Below the pieces are notes generated by a model, which was given only the letters and a program-made list of their open reading frames with translations, was not told where the DNA came from and did not search any database. Shown piece by piece: positions 18,101 to 25,765 of a stretch of 64,000 nt of DNA. Both the position numbers and the translations under genes were made by a program. Positions within the stretch are counted from its first letter, which is position 1, and every line of letters begins with the position of its first letter. The stretch comes from Azoarcus_F sp048158365 (GTDB taxonomy: Bacteria; Pseudomonadota; Gammaproteobacteria; Burkholderiales; Rhodocyclaceae). The stretch lies in the NCBI GenBank assembly GCA_048158365.1, contig JBLLNL010000012.1. One strand, written 5' to 3'.

Positions 18101-18625
18101 GGCCGCCTCCAGATAAAGCGGCTCGGCGTCGTCGGTGACCTCGGGCTGGCTGCCGAAGCGGCTCAGCAGCGGCATCTGGCGCGCGAGCGCGCCGCAAAGC
18201 GCGTCGATGGTCAGGATGCGCAGGCGCTCCGGCTGGTCCAGCAGCTGCCAGCCGAGTTCGTTCGAGCGCGCCAGCACCGCGGTCGCGAGTTCGAAAGTGG
18301 TCTGCCGATGCGCTTCGGCCGGACGCTGACCGACCGAAGCGCCCTGCAGGTTGCCGAGAATGCGGTTGCGCATCTCGGTGGCGGCCTTGTTGGTGAAGGT
18401 GATCGCGACGATCTCCTCCGGATGCGCGACCGTCGCCAGCAGCATCAGGTAACGCTGGCTCAGCAGTTCGGTCTTGCCCGCGCCGGCCGGCGCCTCGACG
18501 ATGAAGGAGCGCGGCTCCAGCGCGCGCACGCGCGCCGCTTCATCCTCGCGCAGCCGGGCCGCTGGCGCGTCGCCCGCGGCCATGGCCGGAGCGGCGTCCG
18601 GATCGCGCCTGGAAAGGTGGTTCAT
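15200..18625 (-). CDS. UvrD/Rep-family helicase-nuclease, AddA-like
   Basis: 1141 residues. Helicase motifs of superfamily 1A are all visible: motif I EAPAGAGKTEL (about 40-50), ITFTNKAATEMRNRI, motif II LLVDEFQDTS, IHKSKGLEFDTVILPG and YVASTRA. The C-terminal part ends in a RecB-type nuclease with FGTLVHRYLELI and IIDFKSAE, giving the catalytic D-x-K. This is the AddA layout: a helicase-nuclease that resects double-strand breaks for RecA. ATG 18625 is chosen because ATGA joins it to the stop of the upstream AddB-like gene, showing translational coupling. Confidence 0.9.
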   Translation of the reverse strand: MNHLSRRDPDAAPAMAAGDAPAARLREDEAARVRALEPRSFIVEAPAGAGKTELLSQRYLMLLATVAHPEEIVAITFTNKAATEMRNRILGNLQGASVGQRPAEAHRQTTFELATAVLARSNELGWQLLDQPERLRILTIDALCGALARQMPLLSRFGSQPEVTDDAEPLYLEAAEQTLALLESGLPGVSDVVAAVLAYLDNDSVRLCRLLGKMLATRDQWLHNAHAGLDSTDVLRQLVDDEIADVARLFDADLQRELMPLVRFAADNVEDDAPLTLLRSWCEPLAPDHGALPRWLALCDLLLTSKGEWRKALNRNQGFPPGPAGQAHKEAMLAQVAGLRERVGLDGVLARLRRLPLADACEDEGAIVRNLAALLRLASATLWQVFQARGQTDFIEIAQRALQALGDDAGPTELALRLDYRLRHLLVDEFQDTSPVQVRLLERLTAGWMPDDGRTLFCVGDPMQSIYRFRKADVGLFLQAAHGGIGGIPLERLQLTRNNRSCPEVVDWVNGAFAGLFPSQDNVARGAIRYRPFVATRASLPGAGVEVHPLCVSPELAATEADRLEAERIMAIIDRTWAEDPARNIAVLVRARTHLAPLVAEIRASRPDLRYQAVEIEALGGRQWIADLITLTRALCHRADRIAWLALLRAPWCGLCLADLHRLAADDRYATLPALLDDEARVAGLSEDGQARLAHLRAVIDDALAHQGRQGMARWIEGVWLQLDGPALLPDAGAAQDVEAWFDLVERLEAGGGLDLERLQAEVDKLYAAPDPGADGRLRFMTIHKSKGLEFDTVILPGLQRSVGQNDTPLLRWEEVALSDGGTGLVVAPLTARGGKGGAPATYHYLQTLEAERGNNEDLRVLYVASTRAIRALHLVGLSRLTADSGQPVAPGGTPLRTMWPVLAPQFESSPPLTPDPADPHGFLPAYEDFVPPLLRLRAIGQPAALRVEPPCGDETSAVQGEDASPAGRHALEADFGTLVHRYLELIARSGVEAWPVDRIERLRPAMARWLSLQGHAPAAAESASVGIVAMLSRTVASETGRWVLAQRADAASELALATASDATIRIHVVDRTFVEDGTRWIIDFKSAELPQPLDDAAVAAHAAQYRDQLARYAKLFRGDGRPLRCAIYYTAHDRLVDVAV

Positions 18626-21450
18626 GCCGCGCCTCCGGCCGGGTCGCCGGCGGCGGTTCCGCACACGGCCCGGCCGCCGCGCACCGCTCTGTCACGACCG
18701 CTCGCCGCACGCGCATCGGCCTCAAGTTGTGCGTACAGCGCGCGACGCTCGGACAGGCGCAGAATCGGGCGAAGCTCGCAATACTCGAGATCGCGCTCGC
18801 GCGTGAAACGCACCGCCGCCTCGCCGCGGCGAATCTCGGCGGCGATGTTGCCGAGCGCGCTCCGCCAGTGCGCGAGCACCGCCTCCCAGTCGGGGAAACG
18901 CGACGCATCGAACAGCTTGCGCGCGTCGTTAAGGCCGGCCACACCCGGCAGCAGACCCGAGTCGGCGGCGATACCGGCGAACTTCTGCGCCGACAGCCGG
19001 ACCTGCGCGAACGCGATGCCGGCCAGCGGATGCTCGCTCGCGACCCGGGTCGCGTAGATCGGCAGTTGCGGCTCGGTGATCCGGTCGGCAGCCCAGCTGG
19101 ATGCATCGATGGTCGCGCCGGTCTTGTAATCAAGAATCAGGCGCCGACCGTTGTCGAGCAGATCGATCCGGTCCGCGATCAGTCGCAGCGCAATGCCATC
19201 GATCTCGACCTCGACCTTCTGCTCGCAGGCCATCACCGAAAACGCGGCTTCGCGCTTGTGCTCGAGCGCCAGCCACAGCTCGAGCAACGCGATCAAGCGG
19301 GTGCGCTCCAGCGCGAGAAAACGCGGCGGAAGGGGGGTTTCCCGTTGCGCGCAGAACAGCGCGATGCCGGCATCAACCGCCTCGGTGATCGCGCTACCCA
19401 GGCCCGCCTCGCCCAGGCTCGCGAGCGCGCGCGACGAACGACCGCTCCAGAAACGTTCGAGCACCGCATGGACCAGCGAGCCACGCTCGCGCGCATCCAG
19501 TCCTTCGACCGGCGTCTCCAGCGGCTCGGCCCCCAGCCGATGCCGATAATAGGCCCAGGCCGGGCAGATCGCCTGCGTGCGGAACAGGCCGGTGCCGCCG
19601 CGCACCGCATCGCCGTCGGCCAGGGCCGGCGCGACATGGTCTTCGATTCGCTCGAGCGGATCGACCCCCGCCGCCAGGCGTGCCGCACAGCGCCGTTCCC
19701 CCAAAGTGGACGCCAGTGGCGGCATCCGGCCCGCGCTCGGCAGGCCACCCAGAAGCGGGCTCACCCGCAGTTCCGACTCGCCATCACGCGCGGCCGATGA
19801 GAACACGAGCTGCGCGCCGGCATGGAGCAGACGCCGATGGATCCCCCCGGCGAACGCAAGCTGGACCTCGGGCGATGTGTTCGGGCAACCCGCGTCGCGC
19901 TGCAGCTCGGCCGGCAGCAAAGGCGACGGGCGGACCGGCGGCGGCCACAGATGGTCGTTCATCCCCATGACCCAGACCGCATCGAAACGCTCGCTCGCGG
20001 CCTCCAGCATGCCCAGCACCTGTATCCGCGGCACGCCTTCGGTCTCGGGCTGGAACACGCGCTCCCGGCACGCATCGGCCAGGTGGGCGACCGCCGAGCC
20101 CAGCGACACCGCCCCGACGAGTTCGTCCAGCATCGCCAACGCGTCCAGCGCGTCGCGAAACGCACTGCAGGCCTGAAAATCGTGGCTGGACAGGCTGCGC
20201 TCGCCCGGCCAGCCCAGCGCAGCCAGCAGCCTGTCGAGCGAGCCACGCCAGGCCGACGGAAGCTGGCGTGCCGGCATTCTGTCGAGCAGATGACCCATAT
20301 GTTCGAATGCGTCGGTGGTCCGCTTCAGCGGCAGCCCCTCGACGATGTTCCTGCGCGCGAAGCGGATCACGCCGACCAGCGACGTGCGCAGCGGCAACCG
20401 CGCACGCAGCTTCAGATCGAAGCGCGCGCGGGCATCCGCTTCGGCGACGTCGGCGCCCCAGTAGGGCCGGTTCAGCACGGCGCCCAGCTCGGTCTGCGCA
20501 AAGCCGTGCGCCGACACGGCCAGTCGCAGCAGCGACAACGCGACCGATATCGGCGCGAGTTCCGCCAGGCGTACGCCGAGCGACAGGTTGTAGGGTCGCT
20601 GGCGCTGTGCGTGCCGCGCGCTCACCGCGTACGGGGCGAAGACATGGTCGAGGCGCCGCGTGAGCCGGGCGCGGCGTGCGGACAGGTCCGGCACGACGAT
20701 GCCGATCGTCGCGCCGGGCCTTGCGGCGAGGACATCCGCCGCCCACTGAACCGCCGCCCGACACTCGGCGTCGGCATCATCCAGCACGACCTGCTCGACC
20801 GCCGCGGCAGGGGCCTCGTCCGGCCGCAGATGTTCGACCCGGGTGCCCCGTGCGAGGAATGCGTCGCAAAGTCGCCTCTCGAGTGGATCGAGGCGATCGA
20901 AACCGGCGAGCACGACGCGCGCCGGCAAGCATCCAAGCCCCCGCTCGACCAGTCCGACCTGCCACACGCGGTGCGCTGCGGCAGCGACCCAGTTCCGTTG
21001 CCGGCAGCGCGCCAGAAACGCGCCGCGCCACGTGATCATGCGGCGCGCCTCCTCGCCGGCGCGCGCCGGATCGATGTGGAGCGACCAGGTCTCGATCAGT
21101 TCGTTGGCGACGCTCGCCTCGGCGGCGAGTCCGGACACGTCGAACAGCTCGGCGGTTTCATCCTCGCCGAGCGCCTCGCGGATCACGGCCGCCCACAACA
21201 GTCGTTCGGCCTGGGGGCCAAGCACCCGGTACGGCACCTCGGACGCGTCGATGTCGCCACTGAGCAGGGTCTCTTCGGCGAATTCGTCGAGCCACTGCAC
21301 GATGGTCGCGGTCGTCGGGATACGGACTGCGCCGCCCGCCGCGACCGACACCGCATCGGCCGTGACCGCGGCGACGCGCAGCGTGCGCGCCTGCCGGTGC
21401 GTCGCACACAACACCAGTTCGTCGGGCTTGAGGTCTGTCATCGGTCGCAT
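18622..21450 (-). CDS. PD-(D/E)XK nuclease family DNA repair protein, AddB-like
   Basis: 942 residues (933 if the ATG at 21441 is used). The middle resembles an inactivated UvrD-like helicase core: no Walker A is visible near the N-terminus (VLCATHRQARTLR) although VMGMNDHLWPPP matches the corresponding AddB/RexB segment. The C-terminus has a nuclease core, with RGSLVHAVLERFWSG followed by LILDYKTGATID (catalytic D and K). The protein fits the 'probable DNA repair protein' family found beside AddA-like helicases in proteobacteria lacking RecBCD. The CxxC-type iron-sulfur cluster of Bacillus AddB is not seen. It overlaps the AddA-like gene by four bases. Confidence 0.8.
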   Translation of the reverse strand: MRPMTDLKPDELVLCATHRQARTLRVAAVTADAVSVAAGGAVRIPTTATIVQWLDEFAEETLLSGDIDASEVPYRVLGPQAERLLWAAVIREALGEDETAELFDVSGLAAEASVANELIETWSLHIDPARAGEEARRMITWRGAFLARCRQRNWVAAAAHRVWQVGLVERGLGCLPARVVLAGFDRLDPLERRLCDAFLARGTRVEHLRPDEAPAAAVEQVVLDDADAECRAAVQWAADVLAARPGATIGIVVPDLSARRARLTRRLDHVFAPYAVSARHAQRQRPYNLSLGVRLAELAPISVALSLLRLAVSAHGFAQTELGAVLNRPYWGADVAEADARARFDLKLRARLPLRTSLVGVIRFARRNIVEGLPLKRTTDAFEHMGHLLDRMPARQLPSAWRGSLDRLLAALGWPGERSLSSHDFQACSAFRDALDALAMLDELVGAVSLGSAVAHLADACRERVFQPETEGVPRIQVLGMLEAASERFDAVWVMGMNDHLWPPPVRPSPLLPAELQRDAGCPNTSPEVQLAFAGGIHRRLLHAGAQLVFSSAARDGESELRVSPLLGGLPSAGRMPPLASTLGERRCAARLAAGVDPLERIEDHVAPALADGDAVRGGTGLFRTQAICPAWAYYRHRLGAEPLETPVEGLDARERGSLVHAVLERFWSGRSSRALASLGEAGLGSAITEAVDAGIALFCAQRETPLPPRFLALERTRLIALLELWLALEHKREAAFSVMACEQKVEVEIDGIALRLIADRIDLLDNGRRLILDYKTGATIDASSWAADRITEPQLPIYATRVASEHPLAGIAFAQVRLSAQKFAGIAADSGLLPGVAGLNDARKLFDASRFPDWEAVLAHWRSALGNIAAEIRRGEAAVRFTRERDLEYCELRPILRLSERRALYAQLEADARAASGRDRAVRGGRAVCGTAAGDPAGGAA

Positions 21451-21612
21451 CCACGGGGATTGGCATGATTATGCCTGCCGGGGTGGCTCATTGGGCGAGC
21501 CTGGCGACGCTTGCGCACACAACGGCCCGGGCGCGCTATGCTGGTGCGACGAGGAGGGGCTGATGTCACGCCCGCTGCGCGCACTTCGAACCGAATGACA
21601 AGGAACTCACCA

Positions 21613-22203
21613 ATGTCCGCAGACACCCCTTACGACCCCGTGGCCGCGATCGCGAAATGGCCGAACGTGCCCGCCTGCTATGGCTGGCTGTCCCTGGACC
21701 GTCGAGGCGCCTGGCGCTTCCAGGGCGAAACGGTCACCCATGCCGGCCTGAATGCGTTCCTGAACAGGTTCTACACGCACGATGGTGACGGCAACTGGAT
21801 CGTGCAGAATGGCCCGCAGAAGGTCTTCGTCGCGCTGGACTACATGCCGCTGGTGTTGCGCTTCGACGGCGAGGGTCGCCTGCGGACCCACACCGGTACG
21901 CCGGCCGGCTCGATCCGGGCGGTCTATCTGGACGAGGACGGCAGCGTGCTGATGCGCACCGACGCCGGCCCCGGTCTGCTCGACGATCGCGACCTGGCGG
22001 GCTTTCTGGACGCCTGTCGCGCGGCGGACGGCACACCGGCCAGCGAGGCAGACCTGCTGGCCACGCTCGCCGGCCGGCGTCAGGGCCGCGGCGTGACCTG
22101 GAACGGTCTGCCGGTCGGAAGCGTGCGCCGCGCCGACGCACCCGCCGTGTTCGGTTTCAACCCCGCCCCCGCACCGCCCGACCCGGCGGCCACATCGCCC
22201 TGA
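21613..22203 (+). CDS. Conserved-looking hypothetical protein
   Basis: 196 residues with AAGGAA as ribosome binding site just upstream of ATG 21613. The chain looks globular and cytoplasmic: YDPVAAIAKWPNVPACYGWLSLDRRGAWRFQGE, then NRFYTHDGDGNWIVQNGPQKVFVALDYMPLVLRF, and a DEDGSVLMRTDAGPGLLDDRDL acidic stretch. The C-terminal 20 residues are proline/alanine-rich and probably disordered. There is no signal peptide. I do not recognise a characterised family. It diverges from the AddB-like gene and converges on the U32 genes, with a hairpin (22236-22251) in the gap. Confidence 0.7.
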   Translation: MSADTPYDPVAAIAKWPNVPACYGWLSLDRRGAWRFQGETVTHAGLNAFLNRFYTHDGDGNWIVQNGPQKVFVALDYMPLVLRFDGEGRLRTHTGTPAGSIRAVYLDEDGSVLMRTDAGPGLLDDRDLAGFLDACRAADGTPASEADLLATLAGRRQGRGVTWNGLPVGSVRRADAPAVFGFNPAPAPPDPAATSP

Positions 22204-22235
22204 GTACTGACTACAACCGGGGTTCGATCGGGCCC

Positions 22236-22251
22236 GCGGCAGCGATGCCGC
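22236..22251. terminator. Hairpin between convergent genes
   Basis: GCGGCA-GCGA-TGCCGC, a 6-bp GC stem with a stable GNRA tetraloop, in the 56-base gap between the hypothetical gene and the leftward U32 gene. No T-run; it may be a bidirectional stop. Confidence 0.4.
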
Positions 22252-22259
22252 GCCCCCTT

Positions 22260-23282
22260 CTACTCGACCTGCGCGCAGTCCGCAACCTCCGGGTAGTAGC
22301 ACATGAAGCCGGTTGCGCAATGGTCTTGATCGGTCGCGGGACGCAACTTCCTCGCCCGCGCCCTCACGACATCCGGCGGATGGCCGGCGTCGACCGCATC
22401 GACGATCTGGCGAACCATGCGAACGCTCGCAAGTTTTCGCGCGGTCGGCCCCTCGCGTCCGGCGATCTTGACCGCCCGGACACCGCCGGCCTGCATGGCC
22501 GGAATCGCACACAGGCCACAGGGTCCATAGGGCATGCCGTCCGGCGTGGTGGTGAAGCCGCAGGAAAAGCGATACCACAGCCACGTGCGGTAGGCCGCGT
22601 CGTTCGCGTCGATGCGCGCCTGCATGGGCGCGTCGACATCGCCGCCCCTGCGCTGGCGGTACCGATACACGTAGCTGTCCAGGCAGATCGGCCCACCGAG
22701 CCGGTTGGGCAGGTGAAGGGTATGGCACGCGCCTTCCTCGAACACGCAGCCGTCGTTCAGCACGAAGGCCTCGACTTCGATATCGGGTACCTCGGTCGCG
22801 ATCTCGCAGGCTTCCGCGATCGTGACGTCCCGCGGCAGGATGAGTCGACGCGCACCGAGATCACGACACAGCCGGGCCGCGCTGCTGTTGCGGCAGGTCG
22901 CGACCGAACTCACGTGAATGCGTGCGGCCGGCAGCGCCGCCGACAGCACCGGGATCAGACCAAGGTCGCTCATGATCAGAGCATCCCCGCCCATACCGAT
23001 GAAACGCTCGGCCAGCTCGATTGCGGCGTCGAGCTGACTGCCCGCGTATTGCTGCGCGTTCATCACGAGGGACAGGGTTGCGCCATTGCGGTGGGCCGCC
23101 TCGACCGCGGTTTCGAGCACGTCATAGCCGGCGAGGTTTCCCGAGGGACGGCGGTTCGCGTTGGCGACGCCGAAGCGGTCGATCCATTCGCGCGGCAGTA
23201 CGCCGCAGTACAGTTCGTCGGCCCCTGCGGCGGCGAGCGCCTCGACCTCCTCCAGGCGGCTGACGGGCGCGACGATGTTCAA
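22260..23282 (-). CDS. U32 family protein, UbiU-like (iron-sulfur, probable hydroxylase partner)
   Basis: 340 residues. The barrel part opens with MNIVAPVSRLEEVEALAAAGADELYCG and contains DALIMSDLGLIPVL and RLILPRDVTIAEACEIA, all typical of U32 proteins. Cysteines 179 and 186 (NDGCVFEEGAC) and 200 (GPIC) match the spacing of the first three cluster ligands of E. coli UbiU (169, 176, 193); Cys241, 255 or 258 could be the fourth. AVKIAGREG matches the conserved VKIEGR of the family. UbiU and UbiV hydroxylate the ubiquinone ring without O2. This copy overlaps the UbiV-like gene by ATGA and lies in the amine regulon, so its substrate may differ. No ubiT is seen nearby. Family is confident, function inferred. 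Confidence 0.75.
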   Translation of the reverse strand: MNIVAPVSRLEEVEALAAAGADELYCGVLPREWIDRFGVANANRRPSGNLAGYDVLETAVEAAHRNGATLSLVMNAQQYAGSQLDAAIELAERFIGMGGDALIMSDLGLIPVLSAALPAARIHVSSVATCRNSSAARLCRDLGARRLILPRDVTIAEACEIATEVPDIEVEAFVLNDGCVFEEGACHTLHLPNRLGGPICLDSYVYRYRQRRGGDVDAPMQARIDANDAAYRTWLWYRFSCGFTTTPDGMPYGPCGLCAIPAMQAGGVRAVKIAGREGPTARKLASVRMVRQIVDAVDAGHPPDVVRARARKLRPATDQDHCATGFMCYYPEVADCAQVE

Positions 23283-24148
23283 AGCCGCTCTCCCGGCACG
23301 ATCACGCGCTCGATCGCACCTTGGTCGGCGGCACTCATCAGCACGCGTAGCATGCCGTCGGTGTGACGACTGAATACGGTGTTTCCAAGCTGCACGGTCG
23401 CGTGCGGGTCGTCAGCCCCCGGGCGTTCGACCACTGCGCTCAGGCTCAGGCATTCCTTGCGGCACTTGCGGCCGACCGCAAAGCGCTCGCTTCCGCTCAG
23501 CGACATGGAGCCCGGTCTGCACATGCGACCCTTGGCCACGTACGCGTAGGGCAGGTGCACCCCCTTCGCGCAGGGCAGGTCCGAGAAGGTATGGAGGTCG
23601 GCGAACATCGGCATGTCGAGTTCGATACGGGTGAGGCCCAGTCGTTGCAGTAGCGCATGTCGAGGACCCGAGTCCACGGCCGGGGCGCACTGGGGCGCCC
23701 ATTTTTCACCGGACAGGCGCGGGTCCTTGATCATGCGGCACAGAATGCGGCCGGCGATGGGCCGCAACCCGGTGTGCGACTCTGCCAGCAACGCGGCAAC
23801 CCCCCAGTCATTGACGACGACCTCCGCGTGCTCTGGCAGCATCGGCAGCAGTTCGGCGAGTTGGCGCACCACCTGTGGAGAGGCGACCGGCGTCAGCAAC
23901 GCCAGTTGCAGACCCGCCTCGGCCGCACGGGCCAGCCCTCGGCGCAGCGTGTGCGCCGAGGGTAACAGGTGCTCGCAGAACTCGCTTCCCAAATATAGAT
24001 GAGTGAGTTCGAAGCGTGCCAGCCAATGCGCGAGCGGCGCGTCCTCGACGATGTCGAACCAATGGCGCATGCGGGTGGACGCGTCCGCATGCGCCCAACC
24101 CAGCGTCGGCGGCGTGACCGCACTGATCGCAAGCTCCGTGATCGTCAT
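23279..24148 (-). CDS. U32 family protein, UbiV-like (iron-sulfur)
   Basis: 289 residues from ATG 24148; a GTG at 24175 would add nine. The order of cysteines follows UbiV: Cys58 in HLYLGSEFC (E. coli UbiV has YLGEAVC with Cys39), then Cys210 (KGRMC), Cys229 and Cys233 (KCRKEC), the last pair four apart as in UbiV (193, 197). Four cysteines of this kind bind a [4Fe-4S] cluster in UbiV. It ends inside the start codon of the UbiU-like gene, so the two are translated together, as real ubiU-ubiV partners are. Overall likeness to UbiV is weak and it may be a separate branch. It follows the aldehyde dehydrogenase gene by 84 bases. Confidence 0.65.
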   Translation of the reverse strand: MTITELAISAVTPPTLGWAHADASTRMRHWFDIVEDAPLAHWLARFELTHLYLGSEFCEHLLPSAHTLRRGLARAAEAGLQLALLTPVASPQVVRQLAELLPMLPEHAEVVVNDWGVAALLAESHTGLRPIAGRILCRMIKDPRLSGEKWAPQCAPAVDSGPRHALLQRLGLTRIELDMPMFADLHTFSDLPCAKGVHLPYAYVAKGRMCRPGSMSLSGSERFAVGRKCRKECLSLSAVVERPGADDPHATVQLGNTVFSRHTDGMLRVLMSAADQGAIERVIVPGERL

Positions 24149-24232
24149 CGCGCCGGTCGCGCAGTCATGCTGCACCCCCGCTGGCGCCGCTCGGCAGCGA
24201 GCGGACCAGGAGACGCCGGGACAGATCGGTGA

Positions 24233-25651
24233 TCACTGCGGCAGATTGATGTTCAGCAACTGCGGGGCGGTGTACTCGAGCAGCCCTTCGAGTCCGAACT
24301 CGACCCCGAAGCCCGACATCTTGCACCCGCCGAACGGGCAATGGGGCAGCACCTCCGCATGCCCATTGATCCAGACGGTCCCGCACTCCAACCGCGAGCC
24401 GACCTTGCGCGCCGCGTCGATGTCGGCAGACCAGACCGAACCCCCCAACCCGTTCTCGCTGGCGTTGGCGCGCGCGATCGCATCCTCGACGTCGGTATAA
24501 CGTATGACCGGCAGCACCGGACCGAACTGCTCTTCGTCGACCAGCCGGATTCCGTCGGTCACGCCGCTCACGATGGTCGGCGGATAGAAATAGCCCCGGC
24601 CGGGAAGCGGCTCGCCGCCGCAAAGGATCTGCCCGCCGTTGGCCCTCGCATCCTCGACCAGTTCGCACACGAGCTGATACTGGTCACGATTTTGCACCGG
24701 ACCAAAGGTCACGCCCGGCTGCAGGCCGTCGCCCAGCTTCTGCACGGCGGCGATTCTCGCCAGACGCTCGCACAGCGCGTCATGGACGGAATCATGAACG
24801 TAGAGGCGCTTCAGCGCGGCGCAGGTCTGACCCATGTTCAGGAATGCGGTCTGGAAGATCCCTTCGGCCACCCCGTCCACATCGGCGTCCGGCAGCACGA
24901 TGCCGGCGTCGTTGCCGCCCAGTTCGAGTGTGAGCCGCTTCAGATTCCCGGCGGCATTGCGCATGATGTCCTGCCCGGTCGGCGTCGAACCAGTGAATAC
25001 GATCTTGCGGATGCCGGGATGGCGCGACATCTCGCGCCCCAGACCGCCACCGCCAGTCACGACGCTGACGACGCCAGGGGGCACGACCTCGTTGATGAGC
25101 TCGACCAGGCGGATCGTGTTGAAGGGTGTGAACGAGGACGGTTTGACCACCACGGTGTTGCCGGCCCGCAGCGCCGGCATGATGTGCCACACGGCAATCA
25201 TCAGCGGCCAGTTCCATGGCGTGATGGACCCGACCACACCGAGCGGCTTGCGATGGAGTTCGATGCGTTTCGTAGCCGAATCCTCGATGACTTCGACCGG
25301 AAGCTCGAGCGCCGCCGCGGCCCGCGTCCAGACCACCGCGCCGCTGACCTCCATCTGTGCGAGTGCGAGAGGCTTGCCCTGTTCCTTGACCACGAGCTCG
25401 GCCAGTTCCGGCGCGTTCTGCTCGATCCGGTCCGCAATCGCGGTCAACATGGCACGGCGCTCTTCGGCGGACGTGAACTGCCAGGCCTCGAACGCGCGCT
25501 GAGCCGCCCGCACGGCCGAATCGAGCTGTTCGATCGACGCGGTCGGGCATTCCGCGAAGACTTCCTCGGTCGCCGGATTGATCACCGGAAAAGCGCCACG
25601 ATCACCGGCCACAGCCTGGCCGTCAATGATCAGGGAGAATTGTCTGTTCAT
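24233..25651 (-). CDS. NAD(P)-dependent aldehyde dehydrogenase
   Basis: 472 residues, normal for the ALDH superfamily. The active-site cysteine is in NMGQTCAALKR, the general-base glutamate in LELGGND, the proton-relay asparagine in TPWNWPLMIAVW, and the cofactor turn in VFTGSTPTG. It oxidises an aldehyde to the acid in the cytoplasm. Its place between the porin and U32 genes, in the same regulon as amine dehydrogenase, suggests it handles the aldehyde released when a primary amine is oxidised. The ribosome binding site is TCGGAGGAAAAA. It is probably in an operon with the porin 114 bases upstream. Confidence 0.95.
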   Translation of the reverse strand: MNRQFSLIIDGQAVAGDRGAFPVINPATEEVFAECPTASIEQLDSAVRAAQRAFEAWQFTSAEERRAMLTAIADRIEQNAPELAELVVKEQGKPLALAQMEVSGAVVWTRAAAALELPVEVIEDSATKRIELHRKPLGVVGSITPWNWPLMIAVWHIMPALRAGNTVVVKPSSFTPFNTIRLVELINEVVPPGVVSVVTGGGGLGREMSRHPGIRKIVFTGSTPTGQDIMRNAAGNLKRLTLELGGNDAGIVLPDADVDGVAEGIFQTAFLNMGQTCAALKRLYVHDSVHDALCERLARIAAVQKLGDGLQPGVTFGPVQNRDQYQLVCELVEDARANGGQILCGGEPLPGRGYFYPPTIVSGVTDGIRLVDEEQFGPVLPVIRYTDVEDAIARANASENGLGGSVWSADIDAARKVGSRLECGTVWINGHAEVLPHCPFGGCKMSGFGVEFGLEGLLEYTAPQLLNINLPQ

Positions 25652-25765
25652 TTATGTTTTTCCTCCGATTGGGAAGCACGAGGCATGGGCGCGACTGACG
25701 GCTGCGATCGTCGGCAACCGGCCACTCCCCGCCGGATCAGGCGACGTACGCAAAGCGCTGACGGT

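Noticed and set aside
22204..22235. T-loop-like GGTTCGAT suggesting a tRNA
   Set aside because: No cloverleaf stems can be formed around it.
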